DNA of 64,000 nucleotides, from assembly GCA_037178675.1 (NCBI GenBank), contig JAYMGJ010000152.1, forward strand, positions 62,001 to 126,000. The letters run 5' to 3'. The notes below the pieces were generated by a model, which was given only the letters and a program-made list of their open reading frames with translations, was not told the DNA's origin and did no database searches. Below are positions 33,159-44,488 of this stretch, piece by piece. Each line of letters begins with the position of its first letter. Positions within the stretch are counted from its first letter, which is position 1. Source of the DNA: Scleroderma bovista. Lineage: Eukaryota > Basidiomycota > Agaricomycetes > Boletales > Sclerodermataceae. Position numbers and translations under genes: made by a program.

Positions 33159-35763
33159 ATGCCACGAAGACCAGCCCGAGACGAAGCCACGGCCAACTCC
33201 CTCGAGATCCGGCTCATCGAACCTGTTGTCTTTCTCCGCAGACCTGAACGCCAGCGCCGGAGGCATGACCCTCCCGAAGGGGTGCGTCAGTTATCTGGCA
33301 CACCGGTTCGCGGCGTGCTGGCCTTGAACATTGCAAAAGAAGACCACATATCCAGCATTGAAGTCACGCTGGAGGGGCGAGCAGCAACAACTTGGATTGA
33401 AAGTACGCAGTACTTGGATGTGGTTATATGAAACACGCCACTGACGATGTCGTCGCGACTCCGCATCCTACTACATGACCTGCACAACCGGGATTCAGGC
33501 GTGTGGCCCAGCCACGTCGAGAGATCCGAGCGGTACAATGTCTACTCCACCACGACTGTTTTGTTCAGGGCAGCGTCCGGAGCTTCAAGTGCTGTCAGCC
33601 CGAATCAGGAGCGACGCACTTTCTCGGCTCTGGGATTTCACAGAGGTGATCAGATAGATGGGACTCGGGAGTACTTGCCCCCCGGGCATCAGGACTTTTC
33701 CACTCCAGACTCGAGAAGCCATACTCCTCAATTGCCATTGGCGGGCGACACTCACGTGGATGGCGACTCTGGGCATACTGTGGACTCTGGAATCATTTCA
33801 TCTTGCGGCAGACGTAGGCACAGTTGGCATGACGTGGGCCAATTCCAAAACGATTCACACCCGCAACATAATGACCTTGACGATGGAGCCCATGAGCTAG
33901 CACCACCTTACACAACACCGTCTCATCATGTGGCCTATCCTGTTTTGGATATCTCCTATTTTCCCCGAGCTTCCCCGTCCCTTCACGACGTGCTGCAAAG
34001 GCCTAGCTCAAATGTGCACTCCATCCTGAGTGTTCAGCTATCTAGCTTAGGAAATCTAGCCGAAATCGGTGAGGAGGGTGTCACTGACCCGTCTCGCAGC
34101 TCAGCCAGCAGCTCCGAACGTAACGATACCCGCTATGACCCTCGCGGCAGATCAATGACCTCTCTTTCAAACGTGTTCGATGTAGTCAAGAAGCACACAG
34201 CGCGGTCGTCTTCTCCTTCCCTTTCTTGCACGCATACCGGAGATTCTGACTACCTCCGCGACCGGCTGTCCATTTCTGCAACGAAAGAAAGTAATATTGG
34301 CCGTTTATTTCGGGATGCACGAGATACTCTGTCATGCCGCACTCGTGATATTTCCGGTCAGTCAGGCTGTGGTTCCTGCTGCCAAAAAGGTACAGAAGCA
34401 TGGGTGACCTTTCAAAAAGGTACGTCACCTACTTCCCCGTACGTGTGCTAATCTGTCAACCTCGCCTGGTGCAGGAACATACAATTACCCCATCTTTTTC
34501 ACTCTCCCCCTCGATGCCCCATCCACTGCAAAGGCAGAGTATGGTTCATTTACTTGGCATCTGACTGCCAAAGTCAAGAGGCCAGGGTGCACATTACGAT
34601 TAACACGGATGATGGTGGCACATAAGGACGTCGAGGTCTTGTTTATGCCCACTGAAGACCCGCTCGATGAACCATCAGAGAGTGCGACTGGCCTGCACCT
34701 ACAGCGTGTTTGGGATGCACAGCTCCAATACAGACTTGACGTATTCCAGCGCAGCAGTCCCCTCGGTGGGATGTTACCCCTCCGGCTGGCTATCATGCCG
34801 CTGAAGAAAATAAAAGTGTATCAGATTGCAGTGTACCTCGAAGGCAAGGACTTTCCCATGGAAATGACGGGCGTGGTTCTCACCAGCCCGTAGAACGCGT
34901 CGAGTACTTTTCTCGCTCAGGCGGCCGTGTGCGGGCACCGATCATGCAGCGCACGACACTTCTCAGGCTGCAGTGCAATTCGCCCACCTCTTCACTCGAA
35001 GGTAGCGAGCCCATCCTTCCCCTCCCTTCTCCCGACCTTGCCACTTTCCGTGCATCGCCACTATCCCAACACAGGCAACCGGATGTGGATGAACATGAGG
35101 CAGCGTCAAGATATGCAGGTCTTGGACCTTGGGTCGTGAGATGTGACCTGCGCTTACCAGATGCGACGCAGGGTGTTCACCCTTCGACATCCCCCATGAA
35201 TGGATCGAACACGACGGAAAGAAACCTGGGGAGTAATGTCCGCTGCGATCATGTCCTCAGGGTTATCATTAAAGTGAAGAGGGATGATGACGAGCACTGT
35301 GATACGCAAGGGAATGACAAGCAGAAACTATACGAAATCTCTATGCTGGCACCTATCACGATGTTATCGGTAAGCAAACAATGGGGTCGTGCACCACGCG
35401 TTCGTTTACTCACTTGTCCTGTTTCCTGTCCACTTGTAGGACCTGTGTACGACCGAGCGAACAGCGCTTCCCCTTTACTCACATCCTTCAGCCGAATCAA
35501 CTGAGCCTGACGTGAGCAGATACGACGTCTTGAATACTTCCCATACTCGTAGTGCCAGCGTTCTGGATCAGATGGCAAACAACACAGCTGGGAGTCTCGG
35601 CGCTAGCCTCTACCGGAAGCTAATTTATCCTTTTAAATTACCAACCTTCAACTGCTCTAATCGTCGCACTGTCCCGGACAGGACTCTGTACGAGCGACTC
35701 ATGTCGGGGCTCGAGAGCGAGACGGGCGAAGCTCCGCCAGCATATTGCGAAAATGAGCTCTGA
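33159..35763 (+). CDS. Arrestin-related trafficking adaptor (ART-like) with PPxY motif
   Basis: Adaptor that in fungi links plasma-membrane transporters to the Rsp5 ubiquitin ligase for endocytosis. N-terminal arrestin strands: LEIRLIEPVVFLRRP, GTPVRGVLALNIAKEDHISS, then EVTLEGRAATTWIE. An intron at about 33404-33500 restores S-VWPSHVERSERYNVYSTTT. A Ser/His/Asp-rich insert of about 220 residues follows. An intron with GGTACG...TGCAG joins FQKG to TYNYPIFFTLPLDAPSTAKA, and arrestin C-type strands follow (EYGSFTWHLTAKVKRPG; RLAIMPLKKIKVYQIAVYLE; YEISMLAPITMLS). The end, EAPPAYCENEL, carries PPAY, a PPxY ligand for WW domains; a second similar site, APPYTTP, lies in the insert. Start 33159 is preferred; an upstream ATG at 33097 with an extra intron is possible. 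About 800 residues. Confidence 0.82.
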
Positions 35764-35984
35764 CGAATATTCAATTCAATGTCACCATGTTTTTGACTTA
35801 TGACGTGACAGTGTGCTCATAGCAGATTTGTGCAGGTGAAGCTAGAAGTGCATCAACTGTGAATACGGTCAATTCATGTCCTCTCATCAGACAGTCTGTA
35901 ATCTTTTGTAATACCAGAGCTCATCTCCACTATATCCTATGCATGAGAGCACTGCCTAGCCAAAACATGGCGTGGATTATAGTG

Positions 35985-37059
35985 CTAAGTCGCGCCGTAT
36001 GATATGTGTTGAATCGAGAACGGGCCGACCTGTTCGAGGTGAGGGTGCGAAGACAGGATCGGTGGCTCGACCGATGGCATGGAACCCGTATGCTGGTTTG
36101 TTGTGCTGGGATGAATGGAGTCGTGGGTAACAGAACGTTGTGGGAGGGGAAAAGTGGGTTGGCGACCGTGGACAGGTGTTTGGGATGGTAGTTCTTCGGC
36201 GATGGAAAAAGCGCGTCTGACTCCCCCAGATTCGGGATCATTGTCGGCGTTCTTGATGCGAATGGTGTCACTAATGGGAGAGGATGCTAGTTTAACGCCT
36301 TCGGCAATAAGTTCCTGGCGTGTGGCTTCCTTGAGTTTGTATCGAACCAGGAGGAATGCTGCCAAGAATGAGAGGACAGCTAATGAAGCGTCAGGTGTCA
36401 GTAGACCGATCGTGTAGGGAGCTATTATTTCACATACCAGCATATACATGCATGATAAGGGCGCCAAGGAGGCTAGCGTTAGATGCCTTCAAGGCATTGG
36501 CTGCCTGATCGTCAGTGGTGAGCGGCTTCGTGTTTTCTAGCATCCCTGCCTCTACTGAAGCAAAGAATGTTGTCTGAGGAGCTTGTTAGACATGGTGATA
36601 TCTCCTCCGTTCAAACTCACAATGACGCTGATCAGTTGCAGTCTTTCTTGCCACGAGTCGACGAGATTTCTCATCGCCTTCTTTCTGGCTTTGTTATCTA
36701 GATGGTTTTGTTGTTCCTGTGTTACTGTGCATGGATACAATGTCAGTCAGGTATATGTCATGCAGCCGAAGAGGTATCAATAAGAGGTCTACGCACGTTT
36801 CCTCTCTCCAAAGAATTCCCCAATGTCAGCGACGTCATCGTCGAGGTAACCTAGCCCCTCGTCTTTCACCTCGGCTGAATGTTTCTTCATCACGACTCCC
36901 ATGAAGCCGCGTCCTCTAGGCTCCGTTCTGGAGCGGAAGGGAAGATTCTGCTTGTGTTGTGATTCTTTGAGGGTTCAGTAGTCGTATCTGTGACGGTGAC
37001 ATAGTTGGGCCCCGCCAGATCTCACCTTGAGGATATGTCTGTGTGGAGTGCCTCGCCAT
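35985..37059 (-). CDS. Conserved fungal integral membrane protein of unknown function
   Basis: Five or so exons reconstruct a protein beginning MARHSTQTYPQESQHKQNLP and continuing RTEPRGRGFMGVVMKKHSAE and LGYLDDDVADIGEFFGERK. Next come TVTQEQQNHLDNKARKKAMR and WQERLQLISVI, then the first membrane segment (FFASVEAGML type). NASLLGALIMHVYAAVLSFL and AAFLLVRYKLKEATRQE form the second. The intron inside VYA-AVLSF (GTATGT...TTAG) is well defined. The C-terminal 110 residues are polar and Ser/Pro-rich. The two-helix hairpin with both ends cytosolic and an acidic-basic N-terminus recalls proteins I have seen only as hypothetical in agaricomycetes. No catalytic motif is visible. About 280 residues. 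Confidence 0.75.
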
Positions 37060-37339
37060 AATATTAGGCGTCACCTGAATCTCTAACTTGATAGCGGCAG
37101 CTGTGTCGTCTCAGTACGGTCCTGTTCGAGTGGCAGGAGGCGGCACGTTCTTGACTCGTGGAATGTCCCTCCGGTAGTGAGGGGGTCACAGTGGTGAATA
37201 TGAGAGGCGAGTGGGAGAGGAGTTGCATACTCTTATGTCAAAGTGCGCTGAGCTAGTGGCACTGGATTCACAGTGAGTTATGCCAAGACGAAGCGCGTGA
37301 CAATAATAATAACGGTCAGTTTATGGCCAACCGAGAGCC

Positions 37340-37846
37340 ATGAGCGGGACAGCAGCCTATTCTGAGTCAGATGTCAGCTTTGGGCGTGAGGACACTGCTA
37401 TAGAAGGGATGGATCGAGTCTTTGGTCTGCAGCTGGTACCACTAGCGGCGGCCAACTCTCCAACTAAGCAGTTCAAGCACAGATTTGCCATTGAGGGACT
37501 CGGCGGTAATCAGACGAACAGTTACCAGCCTCTGGAAAGGGATGGGGCAGTTGGTGAGTCCTTACAGAATCCAGTACGTAGCCACAATCCAAATACAAAC
37601 AAATATACAATAGCAACGCTCGCTAACTGTTTTCAGCGTTCTCATACGATGCTATATGATCGTGTCACAGACAAGGGACATCTTGGTATATTTGTTTTGG
37701 TTTCGAAGTACGAGTTACAAGTGGCAACTCTGCGAGGACAATTCCAGATCCATCTGAGAAGCGAAACAGTACATGTGAGACCCAGCATATATTTGCAAGA
37801 AGTGAAGTCTTACTCTGAGCGGGTCATAAATCCTATCGTACTATGA
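37340..37846 (+). CDS. Hypothetical protein, weak gene model
   Basis: A 168-codon open frame starting MSGTAAYSESDVSFGREDTA. An apparent intron at about 37554-37636 (GTGAGT...TTTTCAG) has good splice consensus, which favours a real spliced gene over a chance frame; using it gives QPLERDGAVAFSYDAI and an early stop. No family was recognised. Its 3' end overlaps the stop of the minus-strand COX14-like gene, and its start faces the membrane protein gene at 37059 across 280 bp. It could also be a non-coding transcript. Confidence 0.3.
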   Translation: MSGTAAYSESDVSFGREDTAIEGMDRVFGLQLVPLAAANSPTKQFKHRFAIEGLGGNQTNSYQPLERDGAVGESLQNPVRSHNPNTNKYTIATLANCFQRSHTMLYDRVTDKGHLGIFVLVSKYELQVATLRGQFQIHLRSETVHVRPSIYLQEVKSYSERVINPIVL

Positions 37847-38298
37847 CGGTCTTGAACGACTCAGTGCGGATTGGGCCGCTTCGGCCAGAGCTCGCTCTCT
37901 TGCCTCTTCTGCTGCCTGAGCAGTAACGTTTGAACCCCTCGAAAACACCTCCAGCAGGAAAACGCATACCTGGGCTAGTCCTCTTTCCCTTGCCTCAGCT
38001 TCCCGCTTGGCCACGAGCTTCCACGGAAACGTGTCATGATGCAGGCAACTTCGATAATGAAAGGCTACGCACCTCTGGAAAGAAAAATCGACAAACGGTA
38101 TAAATTTCACATACGTATCTATCACATACCTTGGCCCTTCGCAAGTGTCTCCTTATGAACCATGTAACCAAGGAACAGTCCATACACGCTAAGAGCGGCG
38201 AGTCCGCTGACGACTGTCCGATGGAGGACATCTGCCAGGGTTAAACGAGTCCGGTTGTAATTTCGCCGGCTCAGGCCAAAAAAACCGAGGAGAGACAT
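37841..38298 (-). CDS. COX14-like mitochondrial membrane protein
   Basis: Small protein starting MSLLGFFGLSRRNYNRTRLT, then LADVLHRTVVSGLAALSVYG and LFLGYMVHKETLAKGQ. The pattern (a Leu-His-Arg-containing lead into one membrane helix, then a charged tail) matches yeast Cox14, which helps couple Cox1 synthesis to cytochrome oxidase assembly in the inner membrane. The tail, LVAKREAEARERGLAQ then AAEEARERALAEAAQSALSR, is an Ala/Glu/Arg helix. The junction between helix and tail is unclear: either an acceptor after GTGCGTAG adds AFHYRSCLHHDTFPW, or a 2-nt exon (AG) bridges two introns. The last intron (GTATGC...CTCAG) is clear. The stop is at 37841-37843. Confidence 0.65.
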
Positions 38299-38482
38299 GT
38301 TGCTAACTAGTAACAGTGACTGCTAATACTGGGTCAGTAGAGTAGCACAGGGGAATCGCGGCAGGCCTTCAGGGTTCGTGGTGTTGGGTCCGAAGCCAAA
38401 TAGAGATCTGGGCTACAAATTGGATACAAAAATGCCAAAGTACAGTACTTAGGTCAAATGTAACATAAAATACTATGATAGG

Positions 38483-41400
38483 CTACAACCGCCAGTCTCT
38501 GAAGAACTCATAATCTGAACGAACAAAAGTGACCATATAATCCGAAATCGTGCTGCCATCCTCTCCGGGATCACCCTCAACCTCGACCTGTTCAAGAGCC
38601 TCCTGCTCTCCACCTTGTCGACCCTCGAGTGGATCTGTCAGATCCACTTCACCGTCGGCGCCAAAATCAGCTTGATTGGCACCCTCTAGAACGTCTTCTT
38701 CTCTCGCTGCAATGGCAGCTGCGTGAGCATCCTCCGTGTCCTCAAATTCACCGAGTGCTCTTGTTAGTGCACCGTCATCTTCAAAGATGGTGCGCCAATC
38801 AAATTCTCCCTTCTGGATTACAATTTCATCAAGAGAACGCTTTTGGTTGGCTTTCATGAGCATCGCTTCCTCTACAGTATGAGAGGATATGAACCGGTAG
38901 ATATGGACGTCCCGGATTTGACCAATGCGATGAGCACTAGAATGAACAATGAGCTCACAATCGGTCCCCAAAGAATTATAAAACTCACCGATCCTCGCAC
39001 TGCCTGTCCATCTGGGGATTGAAGTCACTGTCGTAAAAAATGACGGTGTCCGCTCCAGTGAGACTGGAGAGCGGTCAGTATATGATGGCTACACAAAATA
39101 GTACGGCACCTACTTGATCCCAACTCCGCCTGATCGAGAGGAAGAGATAAAGCAAAACATCCTAGCATCCGCATTGAATCGCTCGGTGATGTATTGGCGA
39201 TCTTCAATCTTGGTGGCACCATCTAGTCGCAGATACAGATAACCGTGGAAGTTGAGAAAGATCTCCAGGATATCTAGTATCCGCGTCATCTGGGTGAAAA
39301 TCAAGACACGATGCCCCTCGGTTTTCTTCTGACGGAGTAGACGACTGAGCTCCTGAAGTTTACCGCAGTCGTACTGCAAAAGTGATGGATCAGGGAATGC
39401 TATTTGGAGCTTCACGCTGGCCAGATGTAATACGCGATCAAATTCAGGAGAGCATGTTGCAAGCACATCCTGACACCCAGGAAGTGCGAAGCGATGGGTG
39501 TCCAAGGTGATCGCATTCGGTGTCACAAACGCAAATCTCCCGATGATTCCTGCAAGATCCTGGGCACGTTGTTCATAAGAGGTCACCATAGCGCTTGGGG
39601 CTGTTACTGTGTCCATGTAAGATGTCTTGAGGTCAAGGGAAGATAGAGGTAAGAGAGGCCGGTAGCACCGTCGCACTGCTCTGAGCATCTCATGGCCATA
39701 GATCGGTGCCTGTGAACAACGGAGACCATTGATATATGCAGTTTGTGCCCATTGTGCCGCTGTTTGGTTTTGCCGCAAGTAGGCGCGATACGCACGGTAG
39801 CCTTGCATTGTACGCGTATCCTTCGGAGAGGGTTCGCCTAAAGTGACAGGTGACCAGCTGGATGTATGAAGTCGGCGAGTTTCAAGGGCAGAAATCAATG
39901 GGGTATCCTGCTGATGGATGAAGCGGAAGCCAAAGAGGTCAAGATTGACCTTTTCTGCACCGTGTTCGCATAGTAGCCTGCGTCGAACTAGAAGTTCCTT
40001 GATTTCATAATCCGCAACAGCGGAGCGAGGCATCGCAAAGGAAGTGACGACTGGCCGAACCTCAAAAAGGTCTGGATGATTACACACTTTCCTCAACTGC
40101 ATAAGAATATTGGCAATTTTTTGATACACCCCGGAATGCAGTGCTTCCCGAGTTTGTGCACGGGACATAAACTCGTCGTAAAGGAATCGCTGCCGTTTTG
40201 AGAGAGGACAGAGAACAAGGTGCTCATACTTGCTCGGAAGCTCTTTCTCAACGTCACGTTTCAATCGGCGAAGGAGATATGGCCGCAGCACAGTATGTAG
40301 TTTGGATACTCGCATAAGGTTCTCGTCGTCCAGAGCCGTGCCCATTTCGATGGCCTTTTCCAACGGATCTATGGCAAAGAAAAATAAGTAATGAAGACCG
40401 GCCTATGAAACATTTAAAACCGTACTCGAAAACCATTCTCCAAACTCCTTCAAATTTGCAAAATCGGTCCCAGACATCAAAAACTGTAAGAGCGCCCATA
40501 GCTCTGTCAGATTGTTCTGAAGTGGTGTCCCAGTTAGGAGAAGGCGACGGAAGGAGCGAAACATCAATAGGATGTTCCATCTTTGGGACTTAAAATTCTT
40601 GATCATGTGTGCCTCGTCGAGGACCATATAGTACCACATCTTGCGTTTGAAGATATGCGCATCCCGACTGGCCAACGCATACGAGGTGATACACACGTTG
40701 AATTGATATTTGTTATACCACCCTTGACGTAGCTCCTTCCGACGTTTCGAGTTCCCGTGGTAGCTCAAAATCTTAAAACCGGGGAGAAATTTCTTGAACT
40801 CCATTTCCCAGTTCAACAGCACACTTGTCGGCACAATCTGGGCAGTCCATTAAGAATTCCCAGATAAAATGTAGCACTGAAGATGGCGTACGATAAGGTG
40901 AGGTCCCCATATTCCACGATCACAGGCAAGGTGGGCGAGGAGAGATATCGTTTGTATGGTTTTGCTGCATGAACGTCAAGAAACATTTTGATCATCCCAT
41001 AAATACGACCCACCCAAGTCCCATTTCATCTGCGAGAATGCCGTTCAGGTTATTTAAATGAAGGGATGCCAGCCACTCCAGCCCTGATTGCTGATATGGC
41101 CGTAACACTCCCCGCAAGAGAAGAGGTGGTTTGATTTTAGTCTCTGGAGACCAATCGACTGGTGCGATTGCAAACGGCCTAAGATAAGTGGGTATTTGTG
41201 CAGTTTCTTCCGTCAGAGCGTCATCCATATCCTCATCCTGCGGCGGTGGAACGATTGGACTGCCTTCCCTTGAGGCCAATTGAACTGAAGTTGGAGGGCG
41301 ATCGTGATGAGCCTCGGAAAGCAAAGACATGTCCCCACCTCCCTCTGTATTAGTAGTGATCCAAGCCTGCTCGGAGACGGCGGGGGGACTCGGACTGGTT

Positions 41401-43948
41401 CGACGGGACACGTCCTTACTGGGAACGTTAGAATCAACATTGGCATCCAATCCCGAATCAAGAGCGACCGCACTAGATGCAGGCGTAGGGAAATCGCGGA
41501 GTGCTTCCAGCATAGGTGAATGGCTCTCGCGGACTGTAGGCGTCTGAGTAGTAGAGTCCGCCTCTGATGGTTCATGGGATACCCCTACCCATTCTGTTCC
41601 TTCATTAGAGTGAGAGCCCGTCCCGACACCTTCTGCATCAAGCTCCAACGACGCAGGGGCACTCTTAACGCACTCTTGGTCCACAGACTCTGCGCCCAGT
41701 CCATCGGGCACCGGATGCTCACATGCGTCAGCAGTTGCAAAGTCTTCAGGTAATCCTAGCCCAAGCAATGCCCGAGTGGATTCGTCACCATCTTCACTGA
41801 CTTCTGATCCAGACTCCACCGTGCCCTCCACGTCTTCCTTATCTTCCATAGCATCCTGCTCCATTTCTATCTCCCCAAACTCATCCCCGCTTTCTTCGCC
41901 ATCTTCAACGCCACCCACTGAACCATCTTCATCACTTGACATCCACGGATGATCCATCGAAACGCTACTGGACCTACTCTGTGACCTTGACATCTCACCC
42001 TTCGCAAGGGCGATGTGTTGCGTTTCGAGGATTTGCCCCGACTGATCCAGAATAGCGTCAAGATGTTCATGTCCGCGGCGTTTTTCCTCGGCTTCTTCCC
42101 GCAATCTCTCCTGTTCCCTGATATACTGTAAAGTTTTACCAATTGAAGTCACCATTAGCGCATGATACGATCTCAGATGCATATGGTAACGTACGAAGAC
42201 CGCCTTCTTCCACTCGCTCGTGACCATCTTGATCGTGGCCTTCGCGAGTGCCCTCAACCGCTTTTCCTCCTGAACCCTCGCTGTTTTCTCCCTCAACGCA
42301 TGTTGATCCCAATATCCTTGTATCCGGCTCGCAACTTGCGCAGCAACCTGTCGTCCTTTTACCAATGTATTCCGGTTCCGATGTGTGACTGCTTCGATAA
42401 CATGATCCCAAGCATCCTTAGGGCGCTGAGGCTCCCGAGGGAGCAGTGAGATTTTATTGCTGTTGCTGCTGCTGCTGTCGCCACCGGTGCCGCTTCCGCC
42501 CACTTGATTGCCATCACTGGCAGAAACGCCATTGTTTGAAGTGCTCGACGCAGCCTCCGTGAAGGGGAAAAATCGCCCAAGTTTTTGCAGCCTGTCAATC
42601 TTCTTTCGTAAGACGGCCTCTTGCGCCGCCATCTTCTGTAGATTATCCTCTGTCTGGTCCTGGTCATTCAAAGTAGTGTATGACCGCAAGAAAGATTCTA
42701 GAGAAGACTGGAACCGTGGCGGAGGAGGCCGTTGCCTCGGGTTCGTATATGATGGTGGGGGACGCCGTACAATGAGGCGGACGCGCTTAATAGATGGCGA
42801 TGCTGTGATCTTCAGAGGAAGACCTGATCTCGTTGTGCGATCAGTAGATGCGGGGCCGGAAGGCGCATGCTACTGGCTACTCAGCGTCTATACCAGGCAG
42901 AATGTTTAACGGCTTACCGACACCTTCAGACTTGAAGCATCCTCCACCTTCGCTGCTGGTGTGGGATAAGGAGAGGCTGGTTCTCCGTCCAGTGTAGACT
43001 TGCGTTTCTTGAGCGGAACGGGAGATAACGTAGGTGTAGTCATGCTAAAGCTCATTCGTTTCTTCGGCCGACCAGGCATTTTTGGTAGTTCTTCCGTGCC
43101 CGACTTTGGTGAAACAGGTGGTGGCCCAGGCGCAATGCCGCGTTTGCTCGTCCGCGAAGGCGCTTTGGTTGGCGTTATCGCTTTCCCATTCAAATAACCG
43201 GCCGAGGCAGATACATGGGCTCTTGGGGTCGGGGAATGCGATACACTCTCACCGCTATCGACCATTTTTTGTTTACCTTTTGCTTTCGTAGACAGCATTC
43301 CAATTGATGCGCTAGCAGAGAGGGAGCGAAAGGCGTCTTTCTCTCCATGTTGGGAGTCGGACTGAGCAGTAAAGTTCATGATGCGCCGATTGTGAGCGCC
43401 GCGAGTGGTTCTCGAGGGCGAAACCACTGCTGTGACTTGTTCGACCAGGTCATACTTGGCCTTATACTACATAGTTTAAACATCAGAAGAGGGTTGCCAG
43501 TTTACGGCAAAACACGCACATCCTGAAACACCACCGAGTCGTCCCGCTTTGCCGCTATCGGATCATACCCCAACAGCGTCACGAAGTGTTCGAGATGGAA
43601 CCTCTCCCGTATCTATACCCGGGGCAATGGGAAAGCACCGTCAGAACCCCCCCGAGCAAAAGTAAGAAAGGAAAACCAATGACTCACCAGGTCGTCGTGT
43701 TTATCCAATACCTGGTCCAACTGGAGCTGTCTATCCGCTAGCAATGCTGCCCGTTCCTGCGCAATATCTTCCGTGGTAACGCTATGGCGTTTATTGTTGG
43801 CATACAAGCCAGGCTTGGCAACGTCAACGTACGTAGTATGACCGCCTCCCCGTCGCTGTCCGTCGGCCTGCAGGCCATTCGATACCAAACCGCTTCCTTT
43901 GCTTTCTCCCGACGCCGCCTCAGCTTTCCTCGCATTGCTGAGGGTCAT
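38483..43948 (-). CDS. SWR1: SWR1 (SRCAP-type) chromatin-remodelling ATPase
   Basis: Catalytic subunit of the SWR1 complex, which exchanges H2A for H2A.Z in nucleosomes. From the N-terminus: [38 protein letters not shown], and a Ser/Pro-rich basic stretch. An HSA-like region follows at about 42400-42150 ([20 protein letters not shown]), then a long acidic segment. The ATPase begins [20 protein letters not shown] and [20 protein letters not shown]; the Walker A codon is split by an intron, GG|C AAA ACC. It continues [54 protein letters not shown] and [18 protein letters not shown]. The family's large insert follows, then [39 protein letters not shown] and a tail ending [29 protein letters not shown] and [16 protein letters not shown] favour SWR1 over INO80. 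About 1,550 residues, complete. Confidence 0.9.
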
Positions 43949-44488
43949 GTTCTAGGCATCCACCAAACAAAAATGATTTATCCCAAGCTCTCCAAAATGC
44001 GCAAATATGCTTTGCGTATTCGCCGCGATAGACACCTTTATCGGCAAGCTCTCCAATTTCGACGCACACGAAATATTCGCTGAAGTCCGAAAGGTGCCCG
44101 AGTCACAAGTGTGAGCAGCCGCCCCAAAACGAGCGGAGCAAAATAAGAGAAGAGGACTCGATCTCAGCAGATCCTACACGGTTTTGAGTGATTAACAGAC
44201 GTCCGAGTAGCCCTCGCCGCCGCCGTCTCGTTGTTCGTAGGTGTCCAGGTTCTCGACGTGGGCGAGAGGAGTTTGCTTTGAAAGAGGTACACGGGTCCAT
44301 AGGTAGATGCGCGTGTTTGGCACGGACAAACAATCGAGCTTCGGAGACAGGCTGGTGCAAAAAAACATGCTTGATAGTGATAAACGGTCCGTAATGCTAA
44401 ATCGTACTCATGAAACTCGTACATGCAGGAGTATAATGGATGTGATAAATGAGTAGAATACAATTCAAGTCTTTGACTTCCTTCCATT
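43949..44488. other. Intergenic region between SWR1 and PKA genes
   Basis: 540 bp holding the SWR1 promoter and the 3' UTR of the kinase gene, both on the minus strand. No further feature was recognised. Confidence 0.5.
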
